Positions 7,432 through 8,158 of a stretch of DNA of 8,158 nt are shown here, piece by piece. The translations under genes were made by a program, and so were the position numbers. Origin of the DNA: Methanobacterium sp. Its GTDB lineage: Archaea; Methanobacteriota; Methanobacteria; Methanobacteriales; Methanobacteriaceae. The stretch lies in NCBI GenBank assembly GCA_020854975.1, contig JAHKLQ010000082.1, positions 1 to 8,158 on the forward strand. The letters run 5' to 3'. Under the pieces are notes generated by a model that was not told where the DNA came from, ran no database searches, and worked only from the letters and a program-made list of their open reading frames with translations. Each line of letters opens with the position of its first letter. The stretch's first letter is position 1.

Positions 7432-8158
7432 TTAAGGTTTAATTCTCACTTCAACCCTTTTTAATGGTTTTATATCTAATTCTTTTTTATGGTAATTTAA
7501 CATGAAAGAATAAGCAATTATCAAAACCTGTTGCTGTTTTGCCTGCTCTAATGTACTTGAAAATGCATCGTCCATCTCCCAGTTGGGTGAAAAGAGTTGA
7601 GCATCTTCTCGGGGAATTACAAAAAGTACTGCAGAACCCATTCCCTGTTTTTTGGCTTTGATAAGTTCTTCAAGATGTTTTTTCCCTCTGAGGGTAGGGG
7701 CATCTGGGAATCTCCCGTGACCATCTTCAACCAGAGTACAGCCTTTTACTTCCAGGAGAATTTTATTCCCAATTTCATGCCTGTTTCCCTCGTTATCCCC
7801 GTTATTTATGTTATCCTTATCATCCTTATCTTTTAGAAGGAAATCAATTCTGCTTTTACCAAAGGTGTATTCTCTTTTTTCAATTTCATAGTCTGATAAT
7901 TCTGTTAAAGTCCGACTTTCAATGAGTTCAGCTGCTAGATCACTGTGAAAACCAGAATTAATAAGCACCCATATTCCTTCACTTTGAACAGCAATGACAT
8001 CATATTTGGTCTTACGGTTAACTGGATTTTGGGCGGGTCGAAGAAGTAAAGGGGCATCAGGAAGCAATAATTCCCTGAGTCTTCCAGGATCTCTTAGATG
8101 TGCTTTTTCTGTTAGCCCTTCTGCTTCAAAGATCACCGTGAAGCGGTTGGGTCTTTCC
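7432..8158 (-). CDS. sfsA: SfsA family DNA/RNA nuclease (sugar fermentation stimulation protein), N-terminus outside window
   Basis: About 241 residues are visible, more than the roughly 234 of E. coli SfsA. The frame is open to the right edge: the codons before the GTG at 8136 read ERPNRFT, the conserved SfsA RxNRF motif, so the GTG is internal and the true start lies beyond the window. The OB-fold-like N-terminal part includes [20 protein letters not shown]. The nuclease-like part has SRIDFLL (Asp codon at 7843-7845), LEVKG (Glu 7750-7752, Lys 7744-7746) and [18 protein letters not shown], the pattern of a PD-(D/E)XK-type site. SfsA was named for an E. coli maltose-fermentation effect and has been described as nucleic-acid binding; its physiological role in archaea is unknown. 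Thirty residues separate the Asp from the Glu, against about 13 in E. coli as I recall it; the extra stretch is rich in Asp, Asn and Lys and should be a surface loop. The gene converges with the ATPase gene. Stop TAA at 7432-7434. Confidence 0.93.
   Translation of the reverse strand, partial: ERPNRFTVIFEAEGLTEKAHLRDPGRLRELLLPDAPLLLRPAQNPVNRKTKYDVIAVQSEGIWVLINSGFHSDLAAELIESRTLTELSDYEIEKREYTFGKSRIDFLLKDKDDKDNINNGDNEGNRHEIGNKILLEVKGCTLVEDGHGRFPDAPTLRGKKHLEELIKAKKQGMGSAVLFVIPREDAQLFSPNWEMDDAFSSTLEQAKQQQVLIIAYSFMLNYHKKELDIKPLKRVEVRIKP
7813..7830. repeat. Tandem 9-bp repeat inside sfsA
   Basis: ATCCTTATC is repeated twice without a gap (7813-7821, 7822-7830). On the coding strand it is GATAAGGAT twice, adding Asp-Lys-Asp units in frame. 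Being a multiple of three it leaves the reading frame intact and forms part of the acidic/Asn-rich loop between the presumed catalytic residues. Confidence 0.9.

Noticed and set aside
7597..7836. Plus-strand 79-codon ORF opposite sfsA with a hydrophobic C-terminus
   Set aside because: The Val/Ile-rich end is just the reverse complement of the Asp/Asn/Lys-rich repeat in sfsA; no ribosome site or homology supports it.

Overview
The window carries five protein-coding genes on a low-GC (AT-rich intergenic) background and suggests a methanogenic archaeon of the order Methanobacteriales, probably Methanobacterium or a close relative. That placement is inference: spacers hold archaeal-type TATA elements (for example TTTATATT before the ATPase gene), there are no bacterial -35/-10 pairs or clear hairpin-plus-U terminators, and the gene types (LemA, DUF2207, secreted serine hydrolase with DUF3471, P-type ATPase, SfsA) are all known from that group. 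No tRNA, rRNA, CRISPR array, insertion sequence or phage gene is visible.

Layout. Positions 1-2290 (minus strand) hold a lemA-like gene followed 23 nt later by a gene for a DUF2207 membrane protein that runs off the left edge; this pair is a widespread envelope cassette of unknown biochemical role. A roughly 250-bp divergent promoter region (2291-2540) separates it from a plus-strand gene for a membrane-anchored or secreted serine hydrolase of the beta-lactamase/class C PBP fold (to 4346). After a 219-bp spacer with a good TATA box comes a complete 911-residue P-type cation ATPase (4566-7301). A 129-130 bp convergent spacer containing a perfect 16-bp tandem duplication separates it from sfsA on the minus strand, whose N-terminus lies beyond the right edge.

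How the genes relate. Four of the five products are membrane or cell-surface proteins: LemA and DUF2207 are almost certainly co-transcribed, while the hydrolase and ATPase have their own promoters and need not be functionally coupled. SfsA is a soluble nuclease-fold protein and looks unrelated.

Most interesting points. The ATPase reads like an archaeal relative of the animal Na,K/H,K-ATPase (type IIC) rather than a SERCA-type pump, but with a His-Glu pair in M5 in place of Ser775-Asn776, no site-III glutamate in M9, and no C-terminal KETYY-like tail. The serine hydrolase start is doubtful because the longest frame begins with a TTG lying directly on a TATA-like element. SfsA carries an Asp/Asn/Lys-rich insertion, encoded partly by a tandem 9-bp repeat, between its presumed catalytic Asp and E-x-K motif. 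I did not find evidence of a novel defence or mobile system here.
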